Notes: generated from the letters alone by a model not told the origin. Shown: positions 30,025 to 38,909, counted from the first letter of the stretch. The stretch is 63,708 nucleotides of DNA from Ectothiorhodospira lacustris (GCF_022227845.1 NZ_JAJNQN010000023.1:1-63708), one strand, 5' to 3'. Translations and numbers: made by a program.

Positions 30025-30513
30025 ATGCAGATCGGCAGCAACAAGGTAGTCAGCATCGCGTACACGCTCACCGACGAAGAAGGCCGTGTGATCGACCAGT
30101 CATCCGAACAGGCGCCCTTCGCGTATCTCCACGGCGCCAGCAACATCATTCCCGGCCTGGAAAAGGCCCTGGAAGGCAAGCAGGCCGGTGATGAACTGGA
30201 AGTGAAAGTGGCCCCGGAACAGGCCTATGGAGAACGGGACGACAGCCTCGTTCACACCCTCAACCGCAGCCAGTTCCAGGGGGTGGAGGAGTTGGAAGTG
30301 GGGATGCAGTTCCATGCCGGCGGCGACAACGGCGGCATGCAGGTGGTCACCATCACCGCCATTGACGGGGATGACGTGGTGATCGATGCCAACCACCCGC
30401 TGGCGGGCGTCACCCTGAATTTCCAGGTGAAGATCCATGAGGTACGGGACGCCACCCCCGAAGAGCTGGACCACGGCCACGCCCATGGGGCCGGCGCCGC
30501 CAACGATCACTAA
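30025..30513 (+). CDS. slyD: FKBP-type peptidyl-prolyl isomerase SlyD
   Basis: A 162-residue SlyD: an FKBP domain split by the insert-in-flap chaperone domain (YGERDDSLVHTLNRSQF...HEVRDATPEELDHGH). The C-terminal tail is short with four histidines, less metal-rich than in E. coli SlyD, so nickel storage capacity is probably lower. Single-gene unit, followed by a hairpin terminator. Confidence 0.94.
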   Translation: MQIGSNKVVSIAYTLTDEEGRVIDQSSEQAPFAYLHGASNIIPGLEKALEGKQAGDELEVKVAPEQAYGERDDSLVHTLNRSQFQGVEELEVGMQFHAGGDNGGMQVVTITAIDGDDVVIDANHPLAGVTLNFQVKIHEVRDATPEELDHGHAHGAGAANDH

Positions 30514-30530
30514 GGGCACGGAATGACACA

Positions 30531-30561
30531 GAGGGCGCAAGGAAGCGCCCTCGCTGCTTTT
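30531..30561 (+). terminator. Intrinsic terminator of slyD
   Basis: A perfect 8-bp stem GAGGGCGC/GCGCCCTC with loop AAGGAA, followed by GCTGCTTTT. It starts 17 bases after the slyD stop. Confidence 0.75.
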
Positions 30562-30664
30562 CAGGATACGGGAGAACATCCCTGTCCAAATGCGCGTCAG
30601 AGAGGTCCGGCGTCAGCTACCGGCGGCCCATGCCGATGGGCCGGAAAAAGCAAAAGGAAGCAAT

Positions 30665-30701
30665 AAAAAAAGCTGGGACCCGCAAGATGCAGGCCCCAGC
30701 T
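30665..30701 (-). terminator. Intrinsic terminator of the cold-shock gene
   Basis: On the minus strand AGCTGGG...CCCAGCT forms the stem and is followed by a run of seven T. It starts 17 bases after the csp stop. A separate 8-bp hairpin (30624-30643) without a T-run lies between this and the slyD terminator. Confidence 0.8.
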
Positions 30702-30717
30702 CAGGCAAGGACAGAAC

Positions 30718-30924
30718 TCAGGCGTCGAGGGTCACATTGACGGCCTGCAGGCCCTTGGGACCCTGCTGAACCTGGTAGTTGACCTTCTGGCCTTCGGCCA
30801 GGGTCTTGAAGCCATCGGAGTTGATGGCCGAATAATGCACGAACACGTCGGCACCGCCGTCTGCAGGGGCGATAAAGCCAAAACCCTTCGTTTCATTGAA
30901 CCACTTAACAGTACCGGTAGACAT
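30718..30924 (-). CDS. Cold-shock protein, CspA family
   Basis: A 68-residue single cold-shock domain with RNP1 (KGFGFI) and RNP2 (DVFVHYSAI). Such proteins bind single-stranded RNA and act as RNA chaperones or antiterminators. The ATG follows GAGG at eight bases. The long leader (see next entry) is typical of cold-inducible csp genes. A second, shorter csp gene is at 41331. Confidence 0.96.
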   Translation of the reverse strand: MSTGTVKWFNETKGFGFIAPADGGADVFVHYSAINSDGFKTLAEGQKVNYQVQQGPKGLQAVNVTLDA

Positions 30925-31102
30925 TGACTAAACCTCAATCTGATCTTTCAAGTTAACTACAGCTTCATGCAGCGGTTCCCATGCCGACGTTAAACGGACA
31001 ACCTGCACCACTACACAGGAGCCAGTCTATCCGCTTAGCGGCTCACATGCTATAGCGTTATGCACGCCCCCGAGCCTATAAACGGGGAAAGCCCCGTGGC
31101 AA
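30925..31102 (-). promoter_or_regulatory. Promoter and long 5' leader of the cold-shock gene
   Basis: On the minus strand TTGCCA (31097-31102) and TATAGG (31075-31080) with a 16-base spacer give a start near 31068, hence a leader of about 144 nt. Long structured leaders are the basis of cold regulation in cspA. The rest of the gap, 31103-31274, shows nothing I can identify. Confidence 0.55.
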
Positions 31103-31274
31103 AAATGGTTTTTTTTCCCTTGCATCAAATCGTTGCCGAAATCGAGCGGGAAGGAAAAGACGGTGCATGAAAGACAAAAAAATATGCCGCCGGCGGTCTC
31201 GACGCCGTGAAGCGTCCCTCACGGGGCGCCCGGGACCGGGCGCCCACGGCATGAACAACTATCCACCACCCGCC

Positions 31275-31715
31275 TCAGGCGGCGGCGTAGATTCCCCGCC
31301 CGGTGTTGCGCAGGCGACCGTTGCGCTTGAGGTAGGCCAGGGTCTGACTGATGTTGCGGGTTTCGACACCCTGGGACGCCAGTCGGCTCTTCAAAGCCTT
31401 GGTACTCATCTCGCCCTGCTCATTGATGATCTCAACCACCATGCGACTCAAATTGGGATTGCCGTTACCACGGCCCTCGCCACCCTTCGCCGTAGCCTTG
31501 CGGCGTGGCGCCGTACGCCCGCCCAATGCCTGGATATCCTTGTCGATGGCCGCCAACTCGGCCGCTTGACGGGCCATCATGTCCTTGCGCCGGACCTGCA
31601 GGGCTTCCAGCTGTTCACGGCGCTCCTGTGCCGCGTGCTCTTTCTCCTGCGCTTCCCGCTGACGGGCCAGCTCATAGAGTTCTTCGGCAGACATGCTGTC
31701 CAAAGTCTTGTTCAT
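31275..31715 (-). CDS. Coiled-coil protein with C-terminal winged-helix-like domain
   Basis: A 146-residue protein, family not recognised. Residues 1-68 are a strongly charged helix (REAQEKEHAAQERREQLEAL) likely to form a coiled coil. Residues 70-90 are a basic linker (RRKATAKGGEGRGNGNP). Residues 90-146 (MVVEIINEQGEMSTKALKSR...LKRNGRLRNTGRGIY) look like a small winged helix. The layout is that of an oligomeric DNA-binding regulator. The ATG has a good AGGAG site. Its leader contains a strong terminator hairpin, implying regulated read-through. Confidence 0.7.
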   Translation of the reverse strand: MNKTLDSMSAEELYELARQREAQEKEHAAQERREQLEALQVRRKDMMARQAAELAAIDKDIQALGGRTAPRRKATAKGGEGRGNGNPNLSRMVVEIINEQGEMSTKALKSRLASQGVETRNISQTLAYLKRNGRLRNTGRGIYAAA

Positions 31716-31763
31716 TCTTACAACTCCTGCAAATGAGATCTTTAATTCGATTTTTTTGAAAAC

Positions 31764-31801
31764 AAAAAGTGCATCGGGTTCCAAAAAACCCGATGCACTT
31801 T
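31764..31801 (-). terminator. Intrinsic terminator inside the leader of the coiled-coil gene
   Basis: A perfect 15-bp stem (31766-31780 with 31787-31801) and six-base loop, followed on the minus strand by CACTTTTTGTTTTC. It lies 50 bases upstream of the ATG and downstream of a good promoter, so it must be read through for expression. It could be an attenuator, or could end a short RNA. Confidence 0.75.
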
Positions 31802-31850
31802 AGGCATACATGATTTGTAAAGCCGGAAAGGACTCTTCCTGAGTGGCGGC

Positions 31851-31879
31851 ATTTTCCGCGACCCCATTGAAAATGTCAA
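31851..31879 (-). promoter_or_regulatory. Promoter for the coiled-coil gene
   Basis: On the minus strand TTGACA (31874-31879) and GAAAAT (31851-31856) with a 17-base spacer predict a start near 31844. Between the start and the hairpin there is only a tiny ATG TAT GCC TAA frame without a ribosome site. The remainder of the gap to 32105 shows nothing else. Confidence 0.55.
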
Positions 31880-32105
31880 AACCGCCGTGTGCTCAAACAG
31901 ATGAGCCTGATGCCGCCCGGGCTACGACATTATCTTCAAAAACTAAATTAATAGTGCATGACCGGCATATGCGCCATGCGCTGAAAAGCATCGACAGTAC
32001 GCATTCGGCCCATGAAAGACCCGTGCGGCGTCCAAAGCTGCCGTTGCGATCCTCCCCCCCTGACTTCACAATCCCCCTTCATGCCGACCTGAAGAACGAC
32101 CAGCC

Positions 32106-32651
32106 ATGCCCCTTAAACCCGAACAACAGCAAGCCATTCAGGACAAGGCCCGGGAACTGTATGCCCGTGCGGCACGGCTCTACCGGCTTCCGGAAACACC
32201 TCCGGAGGTGCGCCTGGACCTGCGTGGAAGGGCTGCGGGGCAATGGCGGGTGACGGCCGGCCGGGAATCGCTGCGCTTCAATCCGCATATCTTTGCCCTG
32301 GACTGGCGCAATCATTTCCCGGACACCGTTGCCCACGAGGTGGCCCACAGCGTGATCTACCGTCGCTTCGGCCTGGGTCCCGGACGCCGGCGCCCCCATG
32401 GCCCGGAATGGCGGGAAGTGATGACCCGGCTGGGATTTGAACCCCGGGTCACCCATGATACCGACCTCAGCCTGATCCCCATCCGGCGGGCACCGACCTA
32501 TCCCTATCGCTGCACCTGCCGGGTCTATGCACTGGGGGTGAGGCGACACCGCAACGCCCAGCAGGGAGAGCGGATCTACTATTGCCGTAGTTGTGGCGAC
32601 AAGCTCAGGTTTGACCCGGACGCGAACGCGCTGGAACAAAAATCGGCCTGA
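32106..32651 (+). CDS. sprT: SprT family zinc metalloprotease-like protein
   Basis: A 181-residue SprT-like protein with the zinc motif HEVAH (in TVAHEVAHSVIYRRFG), a further HGPEW segment supplying the third histidine, and a C-terminal zinc ribbon (CTC and CRSC pairs). Biological substrates in bacteria are unknown. The end lies 22 bases from the convergent uup gene. Confidence 0.9.
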   Translation: MPLKPEQQQAIQDKARELYARAARLYRLPETPPEVRLDLRGRAAGQWRVTAGRESLRFNPHIFALDWRNHFPDTVAHEVAHSVIYRRFGLGPGRRRPHGPEWREVMTRLGFEPRVTHDTDLSLIPIRRAPTYPYRCTCRVYALGVRRHRNAQQGERIYYCRSCGDKLRFDPDANALEQKSA

Positions 32652-32673
32652 TACCGGTGAGTGCAGAACAACA

Positions 32674-34569
32674 CTATCCCTTTGTACGACCTTCAAGGTC
32701 TTCCCAGCGAGCATAGGCGGCATTGAGTTCCGCCTCCTTACCCGTCAATGCCGCCTGCATGGCGGCGATCTCGTCGCCACCCCGCTGGTAGAAGGCCGGG
32801 TCACCCAAGGCGGTCTGGATCTTTGCCAGCGCATCCTCCAGGACCTCTATTTGCCGAGGCAACGCCTCCAGTTCCCGCTGCTCCTTGTAACCGAGTTTTG
32901 CCGCTTTCGGCTTCGGCGCAGATTTGGGCGCGGCTACCGGTCGTGCAGGCTCGGCCACCTGCACTCGAGATACCGGACGCTGACGCATCCAGTCGCCGTA
33001 CCCGCCGACATACTCCTCGAATCGGCCCTCCCCTTCCCAGGCAATCACGCTGGTGGCCACGTTGTCCAGGAAGTCCCGGTCGTGGCTCACCAACAGCACC
33101 GTGCCGTCGAACTCCACCAGACGGGACTCCAGCATCTCCAGGGTATCCGCATCCAGGTCATTGGTGGGCTCGTCCAGTACCAGCACATTGGCAGGCCGGG
33201 TGAACAGCTTCGCCAACAGCAGCCGATTGCGCTCACCACCGGAAAGGGCCTTCACCGGCTGGCGGGCGCGGGCCGGCTCGAACAAAAAATCCTGCAGCCA
33301 GGACAGCACATGACGACTCTCGCCACCCACGGTGACCCGGTCGCGTCCTTCGCCCACGTTGTCCACCACGCTGGCCTCCTCGTCCAGTGCGGCCCGATGC
33401 TGATCGAAGTAGGCCACTTCCAGGTGGGTCCCCAGGCGCACCGTGCCCGCATCGGGCTGCAACTGCCCCAGCAAGAGCCGCAGCAAAGTGGTCTTGCCGA
33501 CGCCGTTGGGGCCGATGATGCCCACCTTGTCACCGCGCAGGATCAGGCTGGAGAAGTCCCGGATCACCGGCTTGCCCCCGTAGCTGAAGCACAGGTTCTC
33601 GGCTTCGGCCACGATGCGACCGGAGGGTGCCGCCGACTGGGTCTGCAGGCGGGCAGTGCCCAGACGCTCCCGACGCTCGGACCGCTCGGCCCGCAGGGCC
33701 TTGAGGGCGCGCACCCGGCCTTCGTTACGGGTTCGCCGGGCCTTGATCCCCTGGCGAATCCAGACCTCCTCCTGGGCCAGCTTCTTGTCGAACAAGGCGT
33801 TCTGGCGTTCCTCGGCCTCCAGGGCCTCGGCCTTGCGCTGCAGATAGGTGTCATAGTCACCGGGCCAGCTGGTGAGCCGCCCCCGATCCAGCTCGATGAT
33901 CCGGGTCGCCAGGCGGCGCAGGAAGGCCCGGTCATGGGTGATGAACAGCAGGCTGCCCTCGAACCCCAACAGGAAGCCTTCCAGCCACTGGATGGCGTCC
34001 ACATCCAGATGGTTGGTCGGCTCGTCCAACAATAAAAGATCCGGCGCCGTCACCAGGGCGCGGGCCAGCAGCACACGGCGCTTGAGGCCGCCGGAGAGAC
34101 TGTCGAAGGGTGCCCCCCCCTGTAGCTCCAGACGGGACAGCACCGTCTCCACCCGCTGCTCCAGGGTCCAGCCGCCCACTGCCTCCAGTTCATGCTGGCA
34201 CCGCTCCAGGGCCTGCAGTGCCAGGGGATCGTCGGGACGCTCCCCCAGGTCATGCACCAGCCGGTGGTACCGCCGCACCAGCTCACCCACATTGCCCAGG
34301 CCATCGGCCACCACGTCGAAGACACTGCCCTCCAGCCCCTCCGGCACCGCCTGTTCCAGCATGGCCACCCTGAGGCCGTCCCGGCAGACGATCTCACCGT
34401 CATCGGCCTGCATCTCCCCGGTGATCAGGCGCATGAAGGTGGACTTGCCCACGCCGTTGCGCCCCACCAGACACAGGCGTTCTCCCGGCTCAATGGACAG
34501 ATCCACACCGTCCAGCAGCTGATGTCGGCCAAAACCGAGTTTGATGTTGCGAAAGACGAGCAGAGGCAT
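32674..34569 (-). CDS. uup: ABC-F family ATPase Uup
   Basis: A 631-residue ABC-F protein with two nucleotide-binding domains (GRNGVGKST and GPNGVGKTT), two ABC signatures (LSGGLKRR and LSGGERNR) and two Walker B/linker DEPTN motifs. A charged C-terminal coiled coil from about residue 560 is typical of Uup. Members act on ribosomes and, for Uup, have also been tied to DNA branched intermediates. The ATG giving MPLLVFRNIKLGFG is used; a much longer open frame upstream is antisense to the ATPase gene and has no homology. Confidence 0.93.
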   Translation of the reverse strand: MPLLVFRNIKLGFGRHQLLDGVDLSIEPGERLCLVGRNGVGKSTFMRLITGEMQADDGEIVCRDGLRVAMLEQAVPEGLEGSVFDVVADGLGNVGELVRRYHRLVHDLGERPDDPLALQALERCQHELEAVGGWTLEQRVETVLSRLELQGGAPFDSLSGGLKRRVLLARALVTAPDLLLLDEPTNHLDVDAIQWLEGFLLGFEGSLLFITHDRAFLRRLATRIIELDRGRLTSWPGDYDTYLQRKAEALEAEERQNALFDKKLAQEEVWIRQGIKARRTRNEGRVRALKALRAERSERRERLGTARLQTQSAAPSGRIVAEAENLCFSYGGKPVIRDFSSLILRGDKVGIIGPNGVGKTTLLRLLLGQLQPDAGTVRLGTHLEVAYFDQHRAALDEEASVVDNVGEGRDRVTVGGESRHVLSWLQDFLFEPARARQPVKALSGGERNRLLLAKLFTRPANVLVLDEPTNDLDADTLEMLESRLVEFDGTVLLVSHDRDFLDNVATSVIAWEGEGRFEEYVGGYGDWMRQRPVSRVQVAEPARPVAAPKSAPKPKAAKLGYKEQRELEALPRQIEVLEDALAKIQTALGDPAFYQRGGDEIAAMQAALTGKEAELNAAYARWEDLEGRTKG

Positions 34570-34683
34570 GGAAGCATCCGGAAAGTAAAATCCCATTGTA
34601 ACGCAGGGCGGCCCGGGGATTGGGCGGGGATGGTAGCCACTCCGCAGGCGTAATCCCGTAAAATACGGCCTGATCACCCACTC

Positions 34684-35553
34684 ATGACGGACCCCCCCTT
34701 GAGACTCACGGCCTCCGAATACCGGCACTGGAAGAACAAGTCCATCACCCTGCTGGGCATGTCCGGCGTGGGCAAGACCCGCCTCGCCCATCAGCTCCGC
34801 CGCGCCCACTGGTTCCATTTCTCCGGGGACTACCGCATCGGCAGCCGCTATCTGGATGAGCCGATCCTGGACAACATCAAGCGCCAGGTGATGCACATTC
34901 CCTTCCTCAAGGAACTGCTGCGCTCCGATTCCATCAGCATCGTCAACAACCTGTCGGTGGACAACCTGCAGCCGGTCTCCAGCTTCCTCGGCAAGCTGGG
35001 CAACCCGGAGCGGGGCGGACTCTCCCTGCAGGAATTCAAGCGCCGCCAGCGCCTGCACCATGACGCCGAAGTGGCCGCCATGCGCGACGTGCCCGAATTC
35101 ATCCTCAAGGCCCAGGATATCTACGGTTTTGATAACGTCATCAACGATGCCGGCGGCAGCGTCTGCGAGTTGGATGACCCCGGGGTCATGGAACTGCTGG
35201 CGGAACACACCCTGATCATCTACATCAAGGCCACCGAAGCCAACGAACAGGATCTGATCCGCCGTGCCGAGGAAAGCCCCAAGCCCCTCTATTATCGGGA
35301 AGACTTCCTGGACCGGGAGCTGGCCCGTTATCTGGCGGAGAATCAGCTGGAATACGTAGCCCAGATCGACCCGGACGATTTCGTGCGCTGGATGTTCCCG
35401 CGCCTGTTCCGGGACCGCCTGCCCCGCTACGAGGCCCTCACCCGGCGCCACGGTTATACCATCAGCTCCGACGAGATCGCACAAGTACGCACCGAGGCCG
35501 ATTTCAACCGTCTGATCGAACAGGCGCTGGATAGCCAGCGCCCGGAGCGCTGA
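34684..35553 (+). CDS. Conserved P-loop ATPase of unknown function
   Basis: A 289-residue soluble protein with Walker A GMSGVGKTRLA (25-35) and a probable Walker B region near LIIYIKATE (about 177-185). FSGDYRIGSRYLDEPILDNIKRQ looks like a nucleoside/adenylate-kinase-like segment, so it may be a small-molecule kinase or nucleotidase rather than a motor ATPase. It lies 50 bases upstream of metA in the same direction, suggesting a shared transcript. No function is assigned. Confidence 0.75.
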   Translation: MTDPPLRLTASEYRHWKNKSITLLGMSGVGKTRLAHQLRRAHWFHFSGDYRIGSRYLDEPILDNIKRQVMHIPFLKELLRSDSISIVNNLSVDNLQPVSSFLGKLGNPERGGLSLQEFKRRQRLHHDAEVAAMRDVPEFILKAQDIYGFDNVINDAGGSVCELDDPGVMELLAEHTLIIYIKATEANEQDLIRRAEESPKPLYYREDFLDRELARYLAENQLEYVAQIDPDDFVRWMFPRLFRDRLPRYEALTRRHGYTISSDEIAQVRTEADFNRLIEQALDSQRPER

Positions 35554-35603
35554 AGCCACGGCATTCGCCATCCCTCATCACATACGCAGTCAGGACACCC
35601 GCC

Positions 35604-36677
35604 ATGCCGCTCGTTGCCCACTCGGAACTGCCCACCTTCTCGCGTCTCAAGCAGGAAGGCCAGACGGTACTGCCCTCGGACTACGCCCTGAAGCAGGACA
35701 TCCGCGCCATGCACATCGGGCTGCTGAACATGATGCCCGATGCCGCCCTGGCGGCCACGGAGCGCCAGTTCTGCCGCCTGGTGGGGGAAAGCAACCAGAT
35801 CGCCCAGTTTTACATCCACCCCTTCACCCTGGACGCCCTGGAGCGGGGTCCCCAGGGGCAGGCGCATGTGGCCCGTTACTACGAGCCGCTGGAAAAGATC
35901 CAGGAGCAGGGGCTGGACGCCCTCATCATCACCGGGGCCAACGTCACCCAGCCGGACCTGTCCCTGGAGCCCTTCTGGGAACCTCTGGCCCAAGTCATCG
36001 ACTGGGCCTACGCCAACGTCACCTCCACCTTGTGCTCCTGCCTGGCCACCCATGCGGTGATGCAGTTCCGCTACGGCCAGACCCGCAGCCCCCTACCCTC
36101 CAAACGCTGGGGGGTCTACCCCCATCGGGTGGTGGAGCGCACCCATCCCCTGGTGGCCGGGGTCAACACCCGCTTCGATGTCCCTCATTCGCGCTTCAAT
36201 CACATCTCCCGGCAGCAGTTCGAGACTGCGGGCCTGAAGGTGCTGGTGGAAAGTGATGAAGCCGGAGTGCATCTGGCGGTGAGCGAAGACGAATTCCGTA
36301 TCGTCTTCTTCCAGGGACATCCGGAGTACGACATCATCAGTCTGCTCAAGGAATACAAGCGGGAGGTGGCCCGCTATGCCCGGGGCGAGCGCAAGGACTA
36401 TCCACCCTTCGTGGACAATTACTTCTGCCCCCGCAGCCAGGCCATCCTGGAAGAATACCGGGACCGCCTGGACCTGGCCCTGCAACGGGATACCGCGCCG
36501 CCGGACTTTCCGGAACAGCTGATCTGCGAGCACCTGGACAACACCTGGCATGATACCGCCGAGGCGGTGATCAACAACTGGATGGGGAACGTCTACCAGT
36601 ACACCCACATCGACCGCAAGAAACCGTTCCGGGACGAGGTGGACCCCGATGACCCGCTGGGGCGGGTGAAGGCCTGA
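35604..36677 (+). CDS. metA: Homoserine O-acyltransferase, MetA/HTS family
   Basis: A 357-residue MetA-type homoserine transacylase, first step of methionine synthesis from homoserine. The nucleophile cysteine is in TSTLCSCLATHA (aligned with E. coli C142), and the catalytic His/Glu are in QGHPEYD. At the position that sets acyl-CoA choice (Gly in succinyl-using E. coli MetA, Glu in acetyl-using homologues) this protein has Thr, so the donor cannot be told from that residue. It is about 40 residues longer than E. coli MetA. The downstream partner is probably MetY (16064). Confidence 0.88.
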   Translation: MPLVAHSELPTFSRLKQEGQTVLPSDYALKQDIRAMHIGLLNMMPDAALAATERQFCRLVGESNQIAQFYIHPFTLDALERGPQGQAHVARYYEPLEKIQEQGLDALIITGANVTQPDLSLEPFWEPLAQVIDWAYANVTSTLCSCLATHAVMQFRYGQTRSPLPSKRWGVYPHRVVERTHPLVAGVNTRFDVPHSRFNHISRQQFETAGLKVLVESDEAGVHLAVSEDEFRIVFFQGHPEYDIISLLKEYKREVARYARGERKDYPPFVDNYFCPRSQAILEEYRDRLDLALQRDTAPPDFPEQLICEHLDNTWHDTAEAVINNWMGNVYQYTHIDRKKPFRDEVDPDDPLGRVKA

Positions 36678-36729
36678 GTCGCCGCCCCCGCCCCAGCGCC
36701 CTCGGCAACGGGGCGGAGATATGCCCCCA

Positions 36730-37002
36730 CTATGCCGCGCTCACCCGACTACCCATGGGCTCGCGGGCCTCCGGCGCCGCCTGCAGGGCCGCCAGGTGCT
36801 CCACATCCCACAGCTTCTCCAGCTGACGGGCCAGCATCCCCGGATCCCGCTGCCCGCCGACCCGCAGGCGCACATGGTAACGCCCGCCTTCCAGGCGCAC
36901 GCTCATGTCCTGCACCTCGAACCCACGGGCACGCACGGTACGCAGGATCCGCTCAAGGCTGCCCTCGGCGGGGCGGGCGAACAACTGGAACTGATGGCTC
37001 AT
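36730..37002 (-). CDS. ilvM: Acetolactate synthase small subunit, IlvM type (ACT domain)
   Basis: A 90-residue single ACT-domain protein (FQLFARPAEGSLERILRTVRARGFEVQDMSV), as in the short regulatory subunit IlvM of acetolactate synthase II. It is the second gene of the pair, its ATG overlapping the stop of ilvG. Shorter than the two-domain IlvN/IlvH type, which often means weaker valine feedback. Confidence 0.85.
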   Translation of the reverse strand: MSHQFQLFARPAEGSLERILRTVRARGFEVQDMSVRLEGGRYHVRLRVGGQRDPGMLARQLEKLWDVEHLAALQAAPEAREPMGSRVSAA

Positions 37003-38723
37003 GCCACGTCCTCCTGAATCATCTGGTCATTGGACATGCCGGGCCCGACGATGGGCCAGACATTCTGTTCACGCTCAATGGGCAGGTGCAAAAGCAGCGG
37101 CCCGGGGGTTTCCAGGCAGGCCCGGATGGCCGCCTCCATGGCATCCGCCCCCTCAAAGCGGCGGGCCGGAATACCGAAGGCCTGGGCCACCTGAACGAAA
37201 TCCGGGTTGTCGGAAAGATCCACCGAGGACAGACGACCCTCGTAGAACAGCGCCTGCTGCTGACGCACCATACCCAGGTACTGGTTGTCGAACAGCACGA
37301 TCTTCACCGGCAACCCGTAGCGGCCCAGGGTGGCCAGCTCCTGCACGTTCATCATGAAGGAACCATCACCGCTGACGTTAACCACCCGAGCGTCGGGATG
37401 GGCCAGCTGGGCGCCGATGGCCGCCGGCAGGCCGAAACCCATAGCCCCCAGGCCGCCGCTGGTCAGGTGGCGGCGAGGATGGCTGAAACCGTAGTACTGG
37501 GCCACCCACATCTGGTGCTGCCCCACATCACAGGCCACATAGGTCTGATCCCCGGCCCGACGGGACAGGGCATCCAGGAACCGCAGGGCCGGAAAACCAC
37601 CCTCGGGCCGCTGCGGCGGCAGCCTGAACCCCTCTGTCTGCCGAGATCGGGCACATTGGTCACGCCAGGCCTCGATGGCCAGCGGCCGGGCCAACCGCGG
37701 CAGCAGATGATTGAGGTCCCCCACCAGGGCCACTTCGGGAGGCCGCAGCTTGGCCATTTCCGCCGGGTCCACATCCAGGTGGATCACCTGAGCCTCGGGG
37801 GCGAATGCCGCCAGGCGGCCGGTAGCCCGGTCATCGAAACGGGCACCCACCACCACCAGCAAATCCGCGGCCTGCACCGCCCGGTTGGCGCAGGGGGCGC
37901 CATGCATGCCCAACATGCCCAGGTTGCGGGGATCATCGGGTGACAACAGACCGATCCCTTTCAGGGTGGTCACCACCGGCGCACCGGTACGGGCGACAAA
38001 ATCACGGAACGCCGGCACCGCATGGCCCAGGGCGACACCGCCACCGGCATAGATCACCGGACGCCGGGCGGCGGCCAGCAGCTCGTGGGCACGCTCCAAC
38101 GCATCCTCGTCCGGCGTACCGGCCTCGCCGGCTGCCTTCACGCCCGGGACGAAACCGGACAACCTGACAGACGCAAGTTGCACATCCTTGGGGATATCCA
38201 CCCACACCGGCCCGGGACGCCCCTCCTGGGCCAGGTGAATGGCCTCTTCGAGGACCGCTTCCAGCTCACCCACATGGCGCACCAGATAGCTATGCTTGGT
38301 GATCGGCAGGCTCAGGCCCAGCACATCGGTCTCCTGGAAGGCATCGGTGCCCAGGAGGCTCGTGGGCACCTGACCGGTAATCACCAGCAGGGGAATGGAG
38401 TCCATGTGGGCATCGGCCACGGCAGTGATGAGATTGGTGGCCCCGGGTCCTGAAGTGGCGATGCAGACACCCAGGCGCCCGGAGGCACGGGCATAGCCGT
38501 TGGCGGCAAACGCCGCCCCCTGTTCGTGGCGGGTGAGAATATGGCGGATGGGCGAGGCATCCTGGGCCATGGCGTCGTAAAGGGGCATGATGGCGCCGCC
38601 GGGATAGCCGAACACCGTCTCTACCTGATGGCGCTTGAGCACCTCCAGAACGGCCCAGGCGCCGTTTCCGGGGCGGCCGTCCGGCGATCGGTGGGGTGAG
38701 GCGGTGTCGGCGTCGGCTGGCAT
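36999..38723 (-). CDS. ilvG: Acetolactate synthase large subunit
   Basis: A 574-residue thiamine-diphosphate enzyme condensing pyruvates to acetolactate (or with 2-ketobutyrate) for Val, Leu and Ile. The glutamate region FGYPGGAIMPLYD, the FAD-associated middle domain and the ThDP motif GDGSFMMNVQELATL are intact. It is preceded by a full transcription attenuator with a Val/Leu-rich leader peptide, so expression should rise when charged branched-chain tRNAs are scarce. Confidence 0.94.
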   Translation of the reverse strand: MPADADTASPHRSPDGRPGNGAWAVLEVLKRHQVETVFGYPGGAIMPLYDAMAQDASPIRHILTRHEQGAAFAANGYARASGRLGVCIATSGPGATNLITAVADAHMDSIPLLVITGQVPTSLLGTDAFQETDVLGLSLPITKHSYLVRHVGELEAVLEEAIHLAQEGRPGPVWVDIPKDVQLASVRLSGFVPGVKAAGEAGTPDEDALERAHELLAAARRPVIYAGGGVALGHAVPAFRDFVARTGAPVVTTLKGIGLLSPDDPRNLGMLGMHGAPCANRAVQAADLLVVVGARFDDRATGRLAAFAPEAQVIHLDVDPAEMAKLRPPEVALVGDLNHLLPRLARPLAIEAWRDQCARSRQTEGFRLPPQRPEGGFPALRFLDALSRRAGDQTYVACDVGQHQMWVAQYYGFSHPRRHLTSGGLGAMGFGLPAAIGAQLAHPDARVVNVSGDGSFMMNVQELATLGRYGLPVKIVLFDNQYLGMVRQQQALFYEGRLSSVDLSDNPDFVQVAQAFGIPARRFEGADAMEAAIRACLETPGPLLLHLPIEREQNVWPIVGPGMSNDQMIQEDVA

Positions 38724-38774
38724 GGCCGGTATCTCCTGCGGTGGCGGTCTGTTTGCGGGCGAAAAATGAACAAT

Positions 38775-38808
38775 AAAAAACCCCGGGTTTTCAGGCCCGG
38801 GGTTTTTT
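38775..38808 (-). terminator. ilv attenuator terminator
   Basis: On the minus strand, AAAAAACCCCGGG and CCCGGGGTTTTTT form a GC-rich stem ending in six T. It lies between the leader peptide and ilvG. The 5' arm CCCCGGGCC (38794-38802) is also exactly complementary to GGCCCGGGG inside the leader peptide (38849-38857), the antiterminator pairing. Confidence 0.9.
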
Positions 38809-38834
38809 GGATTCTGATCAGTGTTGCTGGATCG

Positions 38835-38909
38835 TCAGCGCAATAAGCCCCCGGGCCGTGGTGTGTCCACGACTACCAGTACCAGGAAGCTGACTACGCT
38901 GTGAATCAT
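38835..38909 (-). CDS. ilvL: ilv operon leader peptide
   Basis: A 24-codon frame on the minus strand starting MIHSVVSFLVLVVV and ending GGLLR, with six Val and four Leu codons in 24. It lies between a good promoter and the attenuator terminator of ilvG, the arrangement of E. coli ilvL, although the sequence itself is not conserved. The codons after the valine run form the antiterminator arm GGCCCGGGG: a ribosome stalled on Val codons leaves it free, and a ribosome reaching the stop covers it so the terminator forms. It has only a weak ribosome site (GAGC). Confidence 0.88.
   Translation of the reverse strand: MIHSVVSFLVLVVVDTPRPGGLLR

Noticed and set aside
31801-31815. Three-codon frame ATG TAT GCC TAA just before the leader terminator
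   Set aside because: It has no ribosome site and is too short to show regulatory codons; probably chance.
32106-35571. A 965-residue fusion extending uup upstream
   Set aside because: The upstream third is antisense to the P-loop ATPase gene and has no similarity to ABC-F proteins. The usual MPLLVF start is present inside.
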